This document shows, piece after piece, positions 52,970 to 64,000 of a stretch of DNA of 64,000 nt (the stretch's first letter is position 1; every line of letters begins with the position of its first letter). This DNA is from Cercophora sp. LCS_1 (Eukaryota > Ascomycota > Sordariomycetes > Sordariales > Lasiosphaeriaceae). Location of the stretch: contig JAPZLL010000017.1 of NCBI GenBank assembly GCA_036250225.1, positions 496,001 through 560,000 of the forward strand, in the 5' to 3' direction. The notes beneath the pieces are model-generated. The model did no database searches and was not told the DNA's origin. It saw only the letters and a list, made by a program, of their open reading frames with translations. The position numbers were made by a program, and so were the translations under genes.

Positions 52970-55900
52970 TTATGCAACCGTCTCCCCCAGGATTGTCGCT
53001 CTCAGCTTTTCCTTTTCTCCGCTCTGATTGCACATACTTCTGAATACGCCGTCATCCTCCCAAAGCTGCTTGGGCGTGCCAAACTCCACCACCTCCCCGT
53101 CGCTCAGCACTAGAATTCTATCAAAGTCGACAATGGTACTCAGCCGGTGGGCAATGACCATCAGCGTCGACCCTCCAAATTCTTCGCGTATCGAGCGCTG
53201 GATGAGGGCATCGGTGTCCATATCCACTGCCGAAGTGGCTTCGTCCAGAACCATGATCTTCGGACGCGAGATAATGGCTCGTGCCAGGCACATCAGTTGA
53301 CGCTGGCCCTGAGATAGATTCTGGCCACCCTCAGAGATGGGTGACCCAAGATCCAGGAACACATTGACGTTCTTGGGACCATTGGAGGCTAGAGTGCTGG
53401 TGCCTGCCGTCGAAGACGAGGCTTCATTGGCCCCGCTGTTGGCCTCGCCATCGGTTTCGCCGTTGGCTGTCCCGTTGTTAGCTGTGCCGTTGCTTGATTC
53501 CGAATCCGAAACGAGATGCACCCTCCGAAGCGAGTCGTGGAGTTCGGAGTCGGTGTAATTGTCAAATGGATCGAGATTCGAGCGAATGGTTCCAGAAAAG
53601 AGAACAGGGTCCTGAGGTCGCGTTAGTAGTTGCCCGGATTGAATGCAAAGAGATTCCCACCTGTGGGATAATGGCAAGCCGTGAGCGGAGATCCCAAAGA
53701 TTGATCTTGGAAATATCCACGCCATCGACGTGAATGCTCCCCGACCGGGGCTCGATGAAGCGGAAGAGGGCCAGCGTCAGTGACGATTTGCCCGCCCCGG
53801 TGCGTCCGACCACTCCGACCCGCTCGGCAGGGTTGATATGGAACGATACGTCCTTGAGTACGGCCGGAAGATGCGGCGCATAGCCCACCACCAAGTCGTT
53901 GACCTCGAGACGCCCTTGCGTCGGCCAGGCAGCCGGAGGCTTCTCACCGCCGAGATTCTCCGTCTCGATCTCGCTGTACTCAATGACACGTTCCACTGCG
54001 TTCATTTCAAGCTCAACGAACGAGGCGGCCCGGACCGACATCAACACCGCCTGAGAGAATTGGAGCGTAAAGCTGAGGACAAATCCCGCCAGGGCCGCCT
54101 CGATGCCTGGCTGTGCTAGTAAGAAGATAGTCACTACGGCGGTGAAGGTGATGCCTGCGAGACTCATATTCCAGGAAAGCCACCGGTTGAAGAGATATAG
54201 GGTAAGTGAGGCCGTGCTGTACTCTTCAATTTTGGCGTGCATTGCTTGGACGTACGGCGCTGCTCTGTCGAAAGCGCGGATGGTCGTCAAACCGATCAGG
54301 GTTGAGCCAAAAAGGTCAAAAATGGGCGACTTGAGCGTGCTGTCAAGTCGCTTGGCTGGCCTTGCGGCTATGAGATACACCTTGGCGAGCCAGACGCAGA
54401 GGCCGAGGCAGAGCACAGCAACCGGGGCAATAAGCGGCGAAATGAACAGGGAGGCGGCGCAGATACCAGCCACCTTTAGCCAGTTGGCGATGCACCACTC
54501 GACCATCTGCGCAAGATCGCTGTCGATCGAGTTGAAATCGGCCGTCAGGCGGTTGAGGATACGTCCGACCGGGACCGTATCGGTCCACCGAAGCGGTGCT
54601 CGCAGCACTGTGAAGAGAATTCTCTCAAACATGGTCCTGCTTGCCTGGTAACCAGCAAGAAAGGTGAAGACGTATCTAGCAATGCCAAAGACGACGCCTA
54701 CCAAGCAGGCACCGGCGTACAGGGAGAGCCAGTATTTGATGCCGTGGGCTTCCTCTTCGCTGCCTGAGTAACTTCCGGGGCTGTATTGGTGATAGCGCAT
54801 GCTCGGCGCGAGGGTTTGCTGGAATAAAATGGGCACTTCCGACTCTTCGGCCCGGCCGGTCCAGAGTCTGATGACCCACGGCTGTGCTGGGTAGTGTGAG
54901 CGATGGTTCTAACCGGGCAGAAGGGAGAACGGGTTGTCAAGCAGAGACGGAGAACCTACCAAGCTGGGAGGCTTGATACGTGATGAAGACAAGCATCAAA
55001 AACGCCCAGTACATGAATCCACCGCTTCTTTTGAGATAAACCTTGTAGACGCGAGCCTTGATGGCTCCTTTTTGACGCGTTTCGTCCTCGACAAACTTGG
55101 CGGGGACTTTGGAGGTTTGTTTCTTGAGGGGCGCGCCATCAGGTTCCACCTCGGTGTCGCTGCTCAACATGCTCCCTTCCTTGATTGGCGGTTCAAAGCT
55201 CTTTATTCGGTCCAAAATCCTCTCCTCTCGGAGTTCCTCAGTGAGCCCAGCGTACTGGACGCCACCGTCGGCCAGCTCCACAATAAACCGGGCATGCTTT
55301 TCAACCAAGCCGACGTGGTGCGTCACAAGAATAATGGTTCGACCCTTACAGATGCTGCCGCCGATGCAATGTTCGAGAATGTGGCGGCTGACGTGGGCAT
55401 CCACGGCGCTAAAGATATCGTCTAGAACAAGAATACCCGCCCTGGAGTAAACCGCACGAGCAACAGTAACGCGCCACTTCTGGCCGCCGCTAAGATTGAC
55501 GCCATTAATACCAAGTTCTGTCCTGTCGCCGTCTGATAGGGCCCCGATGTCCTTCTTCAGTGCGCACGCGGCGATAGTCTGCTCGTATCGCTCTTCCTCA
55601 AAGGGCATACCAAACAGGATATTATCCCGAAGCGTTGCGTTTTCGATCCACGGCTGCTGGCTGACATAAGCCACGCTTGATGATAAAAGCCAGTTCTCAG
55701 GATTGGCCTTGTGGTCTTGACGCTCCTCGATGGACGGCGGCTGCGGCATGTAAATAGCGCCAGAGAGAAGTTCGGCCTCGCCGAGGATGGCTGCGAGCAG
55801 TAGACTCTTGCCCGAACCGGTCTTTCCGGAAATCACGGAAAACTCCCCTGGAGGAAAGCTGAGATTGACGTTTCGAAGGACAAATTGGTTCGATTCGTCC

Positions 55901-57983
55901 TTTTTGTCCTCTTCATCTTCAACCGGCCAGCTGAGGGAGGCATTCTCGAAGGCGATGTCGCTTCGCTCGGGAGAGAAGGTTCTGATATTCTTGATCTCGG
56001 GGCCGTCGAGGAACTTTTCAATGCGTTTGATCGACACCCAGGCGTCGATGCCGTAACGTATCATTCCTGGCAGGGCGGCAATCGCAAAATCCAGTGTCCC
56101 CAGAATGCCGAGGCTAACAAAGGCAGTGGAAGCAGTAAGGCCGCCATGGAGCCAGGCGTACGAGCCCAAGGACGTCAAGGCTAGGGCAGAAGGCACGACA
56201 TTCCAGAGGCTGTCCACGACAAGGTTGTACCTGAAGAGTTGCCAGAGAGTGGCCAGCTCCTTCTGTCGGACTTTGAGGATCCGCTTTTCCCACTCCCTCT
56301 CGAGGGCCGAGAACTTGACCTGGCGAATACCATTTAGCGCCTCACTCACAAGCCCGAGCTTTTCGTCGCGGACTTTCATTAGCTTTTCGTCGGTTCTCAG
56401 GGCCAACTTGGAAAAGATAAAGTTGATTGGGAGCGTGATAGTCACGGATAAGACGCCGAGGATGAGAGGTAGCCAGCCGAGCAAGGCAATAAGGAACCAA
56501 ATGGAAATAACCAGCTGGATGATGGTCGTGGGAAACAGGAACATGTAGAGTGAAAAGTCCGAGACGCGCTTGGCATCGATGCCGATGAGGTTGATGACAG
56601 CCTGTCGAGATTTTTGGCCACTAGTATCGTCGCCCTCATCGTCGCCCTCGTCCTTTGTTTTATCCGGGCTGTCCTTTGATTGTGTGTTGGGGTCTTCCGT
56701 TCGCCCGCCAGAGCCATCTCCCCGCTCGGCGGAGCCGCGTTCCTGTTCGTCAGGGCCCTTGTTGGCGCCCTTTTTCTTGGTCTTGCTGGTCCCTTTGGCA
56801 TTCTTGCGGCGCATGGCCTTCTCGAAGACGATCGCAGCGAGGTGGCTTCGGAGGGGCACGTACAGGTCGTTGATCTGCGTCCAGTAGAGCCAAGACTCAA
56901 TGAGCTGGGTTGGTTAGCTTCGTCCAAGTGACAAGCGACGGAAGGCTCACCGAATTTCCAATCTTTGCAAGACCCAACCACACGAGGAACAGCCAGATAC
57001 GTGAGCCGGGAGATTCTCCGGGGCTTCGCGCCTCCAGTGACTTGAGCAGTTGTAGTGTAATCCACCACGGCAGGTACGAAACAGTGCTGTTCAGGGCGGC
57101 GGTTACCCACTGCTTGACAACCCCCCAGCCGTATATGCTTATCAGCGACTTGAAGAAAGCGCCCTTGATCTTTCTCGCCTCCCACTGAGCAGATTGGTAA
57201 TCTGCACGCAGGCTGTGGCTCGGCCGCGGCAAGTCGCTGAAATCCAGATCTCCCTTCTCGGTGGCCCGCAGCATCAGAGGAGTGGCCCAAACAAAGGTCA
57301 GTCGACTCCAAGCGCTCGTGGTGAACATGCGGTCTACAATACGGCCGTTTGAAAACACATCCGGCCGTCGCGGGAGGAGCAGACTCGCGAGGACAAGCCC
57401 GAAGGCGGCAACGGTCGAGGCCAAGCAGAGAGCCAGGCCGGCTCGACCCGCCGCGGCGTACCACGTCTGAGCGACATTGAGACGGGCCAGCAACACACTC
57501 CCAACCACCATGCTCGACCCGGACAGACGGAAGCCCTGGTAGTACGCCCATACCGAGTCGCGACTTGCAGCGATGGCGAGCGCCTGCACGCCGAGGAGGC
57601 CCTGCGATGAAGTCGTCAGCTCAACCATTGACTCATCAAAGCTGGCATGCTCGTACCCAGGCCGCCGTCAGCAGCCAGTTTTGGAGTGAGAATCCCTCAG
57701 GCGAGGCGTGGAGCGACGACCGTGACGTGTCGAGAATTACCGAAAAGGCAATCTGGCAGCCGAGACCGGCGGCTGACCAGGCGAGGACGTGCATCCTTTG
57801 CCATTGCGTTGAGAACGCGGCCAGAGACTCGGGCGTGGCCTCTCCATCCTCGTCTTCATATTTGGCACTTGCGGCCTTTGGGTTTCGCAGCCGGGCGGCA
57901 TGTGCAATGACGGCGGGAATGGTGGTGATGGCGCTAATAGCAAGCGCCGTGGCAGCAGCGTAAAGGAAGACGTCGTGCTGCAT
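52970..57983 (-). CDS. Full-length ABCC (MRP-type) ABC transporter
   Basis: Exons 57983-57657, 57601-56951, 56904-54960, 54886-53661 and 53611-52970 total 4,791 nt (1,596 residues); introns are 46-73 nt. Layout: a hydrophobic TMD0 (about residues 1-200), TMD1, NBD1, TMD2, NBD2. A charged Lys/Asp/Glu insert of about 70 residues sits early in TMD1 after EKAMRRKN. NBD1 has Walker A GKTGSGKS (near 686), signature LSGGQKWR and Walker B ILVLDDIFSAVD, with Asp for the catalytic Glu as usual in ABCC NBD1. NBD2 has GRTGAGKS (near 1337), LSQGQRQ and IMVLDEATSAVD. An Asn/Gly/Ser/Thr-rich insert of about 45 residues lies in NBD2 before the signature. It probably exports conjugated toxins or metabolites at the plasma or vacuolar membrane. 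Confidence 0.95.
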
Positions 57984-60404
57984 CGTTCACTCACCTTCTC
58001 GTTCTCTCTCTCCCTTGCGGAGTGGGAAGAAGGAATTTTCCTCGGACCAGCACCGGAGAAGTCGGCGTGGGTTTTACTTTGGAAGTCGCAATGCTGCTCA
58101 CCCCGCCCCCGGGGAACCAACCGCGGTGCGCAATCACGGGTCGCTGGCCAATCACGGCGGCAGCCTCCGCACCTCCGTATCTCAGATTTAGATTCCAGCT
58201 TCCCGTTTCATCCCCCCGCCGGATGCGATCCCAGGCTGGCGGCCTGAGTCATTTGTGACACAGGCCGAAATTCTTACCCTCCTGGTAGAGCTTTTGGGCG
58301 ACCAGCATATTAAGGCGAATTGGAGTCCTTTTGGAGCATGCTGACATGAGGCGCAGTCCTCTTTACCAGGCGTCGTCAGGCAACAGCGACGGATAAATGC
58401 CAAGGCTGAATCCTCAGCATCTGATCACCGGGCATCTACGGATATCTATCTGTTGGCAATTGTTAGCGAGCAGCTAGCGAGTGTTACCTCACCCGGCTGT
58501 GGGGACATTTGCGTTGCGTGGGGGTCAACAGCCCTCCTGCAGGGGAGCAAGTGCTGCGGGTAAGACGTCGCAAGGGCCCCAGCCGCCGACCCGAACCGTG
58601 GTTCGCGGGCCAAAGGTTCCGGGCGGGCTATTACGCAAGACGCGGAAATATTATTCTCTCGGAGCGAAGCGTCGATTTTGGATTCCACTGATTTTCCTTT
58701 GCCACTCCTCTCAACTGCGTCGGTCCCATCCCTATTCTCCACAGGTCTACAGTTTTTCCTCTGTGCTTTGCAAGCATCCAGTCGACGCGTAGCGCGAAAC
58801 TACTTATTCGCTAGCGCCACATCAGTGTTGAAGAACAGGTGGTTGCGAGAAAGCCAGGGGTTTGCCCTGTCGTGGGTGTCTGGAGCGAGCTCGCTTTGTT
58901 GACTCGGACCTTGGGGGCGGCAGCCTTTCAGGGCGGCTTTCGGAGTTGGACGGCTGGAGAGTATTTTTCGTGTTCATTCTCAATTTCGGTTGTTGGTTAG
59001 TTATTTAACTTGTCAACTGTTGCTTCCTCGCTTTCACAGTCCTCGCGGTGCGGTTGCTGATACTGTTCTTGACACTCTAGTACCTGGCCAAGGTTGAACG
59101 GGTACGAAGGATGCCTAACCAGGGAGAGATGTCGATGTGCTATGCCACTCTCTCTGGCCCTGGGGGCAAACACCATTATGGAATACCCATCCAGCCTCAG
59201 GATAGAGCACCATATACAAGACAGGCGTTTCTCTGGATTTTATAGGACGTGAAAGGTCCATGACAGACAGGTGATGATAATGATATACAGATCCGAGGTA
59301 ACTCATGACAGCCAGCGCCATCCTCGCCACCGACCCCGATGTTCTAGACGCGAACAATGCTCAAGTCGAAATACCTCAGCGCAGGGCGATTATTGTCCCA
59401 CAAAATACTTGAGTCCTTTGTACTCGTGACGATAATATCCCTATCAAAATGGTGCTCTCCTTCAGGCCCCTCAGGAGCAACAGCCGTCAATGACTCTCCC
59501 CATCTCGCGGTTGTCCAAGACCCTTTGATTCGACAGAGCTTCAAGTATCAATATCATTTGGTCCAGCCAGCCCGGCCGGTCTCACCGACCAGCAGAAGTG
59601 CTCTCTGTCCCCAAGAGAGTCAGTCGACTGTTCCCCGACAGGCCAACTCATAACAAGAACGTCAAGATAGCTAAACGTCTCACAGCTCGTGGGCATTGAA
59701 ACCAATAACCAGGGCACTTTGTCACACCGGGTGCAACCTAGTCCCTTCATTCTTATGAATTCGCGACGGCAAAGTGGAATGCTGACAGGACGGGATGATA
59801 TCCGAGATTGGCGAAGAAAACGATCAGCGATAACGGGCTTGCCTTCAAACTGAAACAACGGTTTGGTAAGCGCTTGCATACCGCATATGCTGTTCCTATG
59901 ACTTGGTGCTTACTCAGTGATGAGAAGAGGAGTTGCGGTCAATAATGCGATCATGCTGCTAATCTTTTGTCTGTGTAACCATCAAGCCGTCTCACGCAAG
60001 CCTCTGTGGCGCTCCAATTGGCACACGACATACACGGCAAACCAGTCAAGCAAGGCGCTGTCAGGGTCAAATGCTACCTGGTATCTGCCGACCTGCATAA
60101 ATCTCGCTGGCCGCTCCAATCAAAAACCTCATAATTTGCCTTCGTTTCCTGCGTGTTGGAAGATAAAGTTCTTACTTACATTGTCCCCATTTCCCCATCT
60201 AGGTATCGGCGCGGTGTTATTCGCCATATCGGACACAACTCCACGGGCAACTCGGATCTCCGGACATCTATATCAACCAACGCCCGCATGTCTATCGCCA
60301 CCCTCTCATACCGCTAACGCCAACGCCAACTTTTGTCATCGCGCTCCTTCATAACGTGAACTAGAATCGACTCGCACCCATTTCACCACCAAACCACGGC
60401 AACA
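57984..60404. other. 2.4-kb intergenic region
   Basis: Upstream of the ABC transporter and the GNAT-like gene. Apart from one doubtful minus-strand segment (59344-59879) only short ORFs are present. No repeats or RNA genes were recognised. Confidence 0.45.
59344..59879 (-). other. Possible unrecognised coding remnant
   Basis: Two minus-strand frames in succession look mildly coding: one (59879-59541) contains LFQFEGKPVIADRF and a CTRC pair, the next (59544-59344) contains HHFDRDIIVTSTKDSSILWD. They are in different frames and no splice pair between them is obvious. It could be a decayed gene or chance. Confidence 0.2.
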
Positions 60405-61232
60405 ATGACAACCCCCACAACAACCAGCAACTCCATCCGCCCCCCTCCCCGCTTCGAAATCCGCCCTCTCACGCCGGAGCACATCCCCTGGGCCCGCGCC
60501 ATCATCACCCACTCCAACATCTTCCACTCACCCGTCTGGACCAAACTCTACCCCACCAACCAAACCGCCCGCGCCTACGCCTTCTACGCCGCCTCCGAAA
60601 AGCTCATGACACTCAACACGCTCTCCGGATACAGCTACGGCGTCTTCGACACGGAATACGTCTTCCGCCGGCCTGAAAGTGTTTCCACCGGAGGGAAGCT
60701 CTACTGGGACTTCAACAACACGTCAGCTACAGCCGAGGAGCTGCTGGAGCAGATGGATTTCCCACTCGTGTCCATCGCCATGGCGCATGATGCCGCAGAG
60801 GAAGGGAGAGATAATTCCGAATGGGCGGCGGTGATTGAGAAGCTTCCCAGGCTGGGGACCTTGTTTGGGGAGATTGAGAAGATGGATACGAGAGATCCCA
60901 AAGTGTGGAAACCGGAGGAGAAGTTGGAGGTTATCTATAGAGGGGGGACGTCTACGAGGGCGGATTACGAGGGTTTGGGGTTGGCGAAGACGCTGGGGCA
61001 TTGGTGCATGGTTGAGTGGGCGAGAGCGGGGTTTAGGGCCATGCAAGTGGGTGCCGCGCATCCGGCGGTCGTGAGGATCCTGTTGAATCCGCCAAAGCCG
61101 TTTAGGGGAGAGGTGGTGGCGAGGTTGAACACGTTGGAGTATGAAGAGGCGGGCGAGGATGGCGCGGTGGTGAGGCCGTTTGCGGTCGCGGGGGATGTGC
61201 CATGTGTGAGGATTTGGGTGGATTTCAAGTAG
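60405..61232 (+). CDS. GNAT-like acetyltransferase-fold protein
   Basis: A single exon of 275 residues with start context AACAATGA. The N-terminus RFEIRPLTPEHIPWARAII is the first strand-helix of a GNAT domain (RxLTPEH pattern). The region RADYEGLGLAKTLGHWCMVE resembles motif A, where acetyl-CoA phosphates bind (pattern RxxGxG/A), and is followed by a helix and the strand FRAMQVGAAHP. An insert of about 60 residues between these parts (VSIAMAHDAAEEG) is acidic. Such fungal proteins are common and uncharacterised. Substrate unknown; acetyltransferase activity is inferred from fold only. Confidence 0.7.
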   Translation: MTTPTTTSNSIRPPPRFEIRPLTPEHIPWARAIITHSNIFHSPVWTKLYPTNQTARAYAFYAASEKLMTLNTLSGYSYGVFDTEYVFRRPESVSTGGKLYWDFNNTSATAEELLEQMDFPLVSIAMAHDAAEEGRDNSEWAAVIEKLPRLGTLFGEIEKMDTRDPKVWKPEEKLEVIYRGGTSTRADYEGLGLAKTLGHWCMVEWARAGFRAMQVGAAHPAVVRILLNPPKPFRGEVVARLNTLEYEEAGEDGAVVRPFAVAGDVPCVRIWVDFK

Positions 61233-62882
61233 AGGGCAATTAAAACGGAGAGGGATGAAGAAGGGGAGGGCATATGAACAGAAAGAGGAGGTGCAAAAAC
61301 ATTGCGGTGAATGAGAGGTCATGTGTCAAGAGGGAATCAAACCACCCCCTCAACCTTGGAAAGGTTAGACTGGGAATTGTCGATTAGTAGACAAGATGAC
61401 CTCAAGCATAGCGAACGCAATATCGATGGGCTCCACACCGGTGGGCGGGTTCTTGGGAACAGTTCTATAGCACCGCTCTACCAGAGCCATCCACGCGAGC
61501 AAAAGTCGCCAGCAGTCTGGGAAGTTCATGATGCGGAACTCTTCGCTGACAGGACTGACAAGAAGCCTGCTGAATCTTCCCGTGTTGGCGTTCGGAAAGG
61601 GAATGGTGCATCCAAAGGAGGAAGCAAAACGCTCCAACGAACGGCCGGTGAATCGCTGGGTTTCACCGCTGGGTTTTATCGGATGGAACCACAGCGCACT
61701 TCGCGGCGGTTCCGGCGGCGTAACCATGGCAACGACCATGTCGCGTTGGGGTGGATAACTCTTGTCAAGCGAGCAGACGTACTCGGGGTGATTATGTACT
61801 TCTTGGCAAGGTGAGAGCAGTGCCTGGCATGTTGGAGACGGCTCACGAACCGAACTGGGTATTCAAGTTCCCGGCGCCATCTCCCAGGTGTCATTGCGAG
61901 AACATCTTGTATTGTACCGTGGCTCGGTAGACTCTGTGTGCTGGAGCAAGTTTGCTAAGAAGATATGTATAAGATTCGTGGGACTTTGTTTTACAGCGTC
62001 ACAGATATACTATGACACTTTTTAGACACTGCAGGAAACAAACACACTGTGTGAATCTCGCTGTTGAGTCAATAATTTCCAATTCAGGGGTCCAGCGCAA
62101 ACTTGCTGCTGCCTTCTGACAAAACGCCCTCAACATCTGCAAGCGGCGCGGTGGAGCTGAAGAAAATAGAAAACACGCGATTTCGCCCTGTTGTCATTCA
62201 CGGTTTGATGAGCTCGCGCAAGCCTCCATGTTGAGCTGAAAATAGGTAGACATCCGCCTCATCCATGCACGGCCCTTCCGAGACGATGAAATCGTTGGCC
62301 CGGCTCGGAACCGCGTCCGGTCGGCCGGCCAATTGGTCCCACTTCATTCCGCAAACGCCGGCGTCAACCGCACTGCGAACAATCAAGAGAGATTCGCTGT
62401 GTCCTTAATTATGTGTTCGACGGCCGATAGTTTTCCGAAAATTTCTTTTCACGTGTTCTTTGTCGCCGCAAAAACCCTCCGGCCATCGGCCGGCGACGCC
62501 GGCCGAATTTGAGCCGTAGTTATCCGATTCGGCAGTTATCCGATTCGGCCCCGACAACGCCCAGTCGTTTGTCTCCGACCATTATTCCCGCTCTGATAGA
62601 ACGCAAAATACGATTAAGTTTTGTCTCCGGTATCTTAGCTCCTTTGATCAATCTGCAGCCAATTGACTACATACTGCTAGCCCCATTTGTTTCCCAGTTT
62701 TGCACCCGTCACCTGTTAGCTTCCTTGTCACTGCCGGGCCCGCCGCGATGACGTCGCCTCGCGATGCCCGACATCGCGAAGACTGACCCACACCTACCCT
62801 AGCCTTAAGAAGGTGGGTGGCGCCATGAATCGCGATCCCAATGGCTTTGTTCAATCCGATCAAATCTGTCAGGATTACCACC
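61233..62882. other. Intergenic region upstream of the MFS gene
   Basis: About 1.65 kb. A 124-codon minus-strand ORF (61365-61739) has no recognised motif. 62,495-62,545 holds a short duplication (ttatccgattcggc twice). No other features were seen. Confidence 0.4.
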
Positions 62883-64000
62883 ATGACCAGCCGAACAAGC
62901 GGAGAGACCGCTGATCCGACCAGTGAACCAAAACACCACCACAGTGATGTTGAGGCCGAAACCGACAATGATTCCAGCTCGGACGACGACTATGACGGCT
63001 TCCGTCCCACTCGGCTTGAAATTTCGCGGTCGCATACCCGAGCGAGTAGCATATCCACGACGCTCCAACCGTCACAATCCCTAGCGACATTAGGCACCAC
63101 GAGATCAAGAAGAGGAGGACTCATATCGAGGATCCGATCGCGACCAGCAAACTACAACAGCTTCACCCACCCATTATCACACGTAGCGACGACAAGAGAA
63201 CAAATCGTCGACTTTGATGGCCCCGATGACCCCTACCGGCCCATGAACTGGCCTCTGAAGAAGAAGTTCACAACAACCCTGCTCTACGGCCTCATCACAA
63301 TGTCTGCAACCTGGGCGTCGTCCTGCTACTCGCCAGGGACAGGGCAAGTCGCCAACGAGTTCAACGTGGGAACGCCAGTCGCCATCCTGGGCACGTCTCT
63401 CTTCCTCCTCGGCTTCGGCATCGGCCCCCTCCTCTGGGCACCCCTCAGCGAGGTCTACGGCCGCCGCGTCGCCGTCATGGTACCTATGTTCATCGCCATC
63501 TGCTTCAGCTTCGGCAGCGCCACGGCGAAAGACTTCCAAACCCTCATGCTGACCCGCTTCTTTGGCGCCTTCTTCGCCTCAGCCCCCGTAACCAACACAG
63601 GCGGCGTCCTCGGCGACCTCTATTCGCCCGCCCACCGCGGTATCGCCATGGCAGGCTATGCCATGGCCGTCGTTGGCGGTCCAACTCTTGGTACGTCCGT
63701 CTCCATTCATCCTTCACTAATCTCTTCTAACCCATCCCAGGCCCAATTGTCTCCTCAGCAGTGGTAATCCAACCTTCCCTCGGCTGGCGCTGGACCGAAT
63801 ATCTCACCGGCATGCTGCAATCCTTCGTCCTCCTCATCGGCGCCATCTTCATCGACGAGACCTACCCGCCCAAACTCCTCGTCTACAAAGCCCGTCGCCT
63901 CCGCATCGAAAGCGGAAACTGGGCTCTCCACGCCAAATTCGAAGAATGGGACGTCAGCGTCTCCGAACTCGCGAGAAAATTCCTTGTCCGCCCGGTGCAG
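62883..64000 (+). CDS. MFS drug:H+ antiporter (DHA1 type), 3' end outside window
   Basis: Exon 1 runs to 63690, a 50-nt intron (63691-63740) follows, and exon 2 is open to the window end. An in-frame ATG at 62841 is an alternative start; 62883 (MTSRTSGETADPT) is in better position for the usual cytosolic tail. A hydrophilic tail of about 120 residues precedes the first membrane helix. PYRPMNWPLKKKFTTTLLYG is the typical DHA1 entry, and the MFS motif A-like loop reads APLSEVYGRRVAVMVP. TRFFGAFFASAPVTNTGG and GPTLGPIVSSAVV (motif C region, across the intron) are family-typical. Members move polyamines, azoles or toxins out of the cell. The part in the window covers roughly the first five or six helices. 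Confidence 0.93.

Noticed and set aside
59917..60354. 145-codon plus-strand ORF before the GNAT-like gene
   Set aside because: No motif; lies in the expected promoter and leader region.
61365..61739. 124-codon minus-strand ORF
   Set aside because: No recognised motif and no evidence beyond openness.

Overview
This is nuclear DNA of a filamentous ascomycete, most likely a Sordariomycete. The signs are short GT-AG introns (44-106 nt, often with a CTAAC/CTGAC branch point), an AA9 lytic polysaccharide monooxygenase, a HET-domain gene plus a broken HET copy, ABCC, MFS and BAHD families, and AT-rich C-to-T-decayed repeats of the kind left by repeat-induced point mutation. No tRNA, rRNA or CRISPR was seen.

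Layout. 0-9 kb is housekeeping: the 3' two-thirds of APC1 (anaphase-promoting complex), two small unrecognised genes, and a six-exon phosphate:Na+ symporter of the PHO89/pho-4 type. 10-11.4 kb holds a frameshifted phosphotransferase (APH-fold) pseudogene. 12.3-20.2 kb carries metabolic and secreted enzymes: an IroE-type esterase, a cysteine-rich M15-like secreted protein, a PD-(D/E)XK-like orphan, a zinc alcohol dehydrogenase, a GST and an NmrA-like reductase. 20.8-23.7 kb has a HET-domain gene and a HET relic.

24-49 kb is rich in carbohydrate-active enzymes: a chitin deacetylase with CBM18 at both ends, a nine-exon GMC oxidoreductase, a BAHD acyltransferase, an AA9 LPMO, a small cysteine-rich secreted protein, a second chitin deacetylase that looks GPI-anchored, and a CE1-type feruloyl esterase. 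Inside it lies a decayed stretch (36.9-38.2 kb) with a ten-copy 25-bp tandem repeat, an E-box palindrome and a possible solo LTR. A degenerate block (41.3-45.1 kb) contains two diverged copies of an unrecognised, helicase-like coding module and a coiled-coil frame.

45.3-64 kb: a Fe(II)/2OG-oxygenase-fold protein that has lost ligand residues, a small zinc-ribbon protein, a TDT-family (SSU1-like) transporter, a heavily deleted pseudogene of a bacterial-type molybdopterin nitrate reductase, a full-length ABCC transporter, a GNAT-like protein and the 5' part of an MFS drug:H+ antiporter cut by the window end.

How they may work together (inference): the deacetylases, LPMO, GMC oxidase and feruloyl esterase fit a saprotrophic, cell-wall-remodelling lifestyle. 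The ABCC, MFS, TDT and GST genes fit detoxification. Three otherwise open frames are broken by one stop codon each (TAG in APC1 and in the 5.1-6.1 kb gene, TAA in the coiled-coil frame), each one C-to-T change from a glutamine codon. These need checking against reads or RNA before the genes are called dead.
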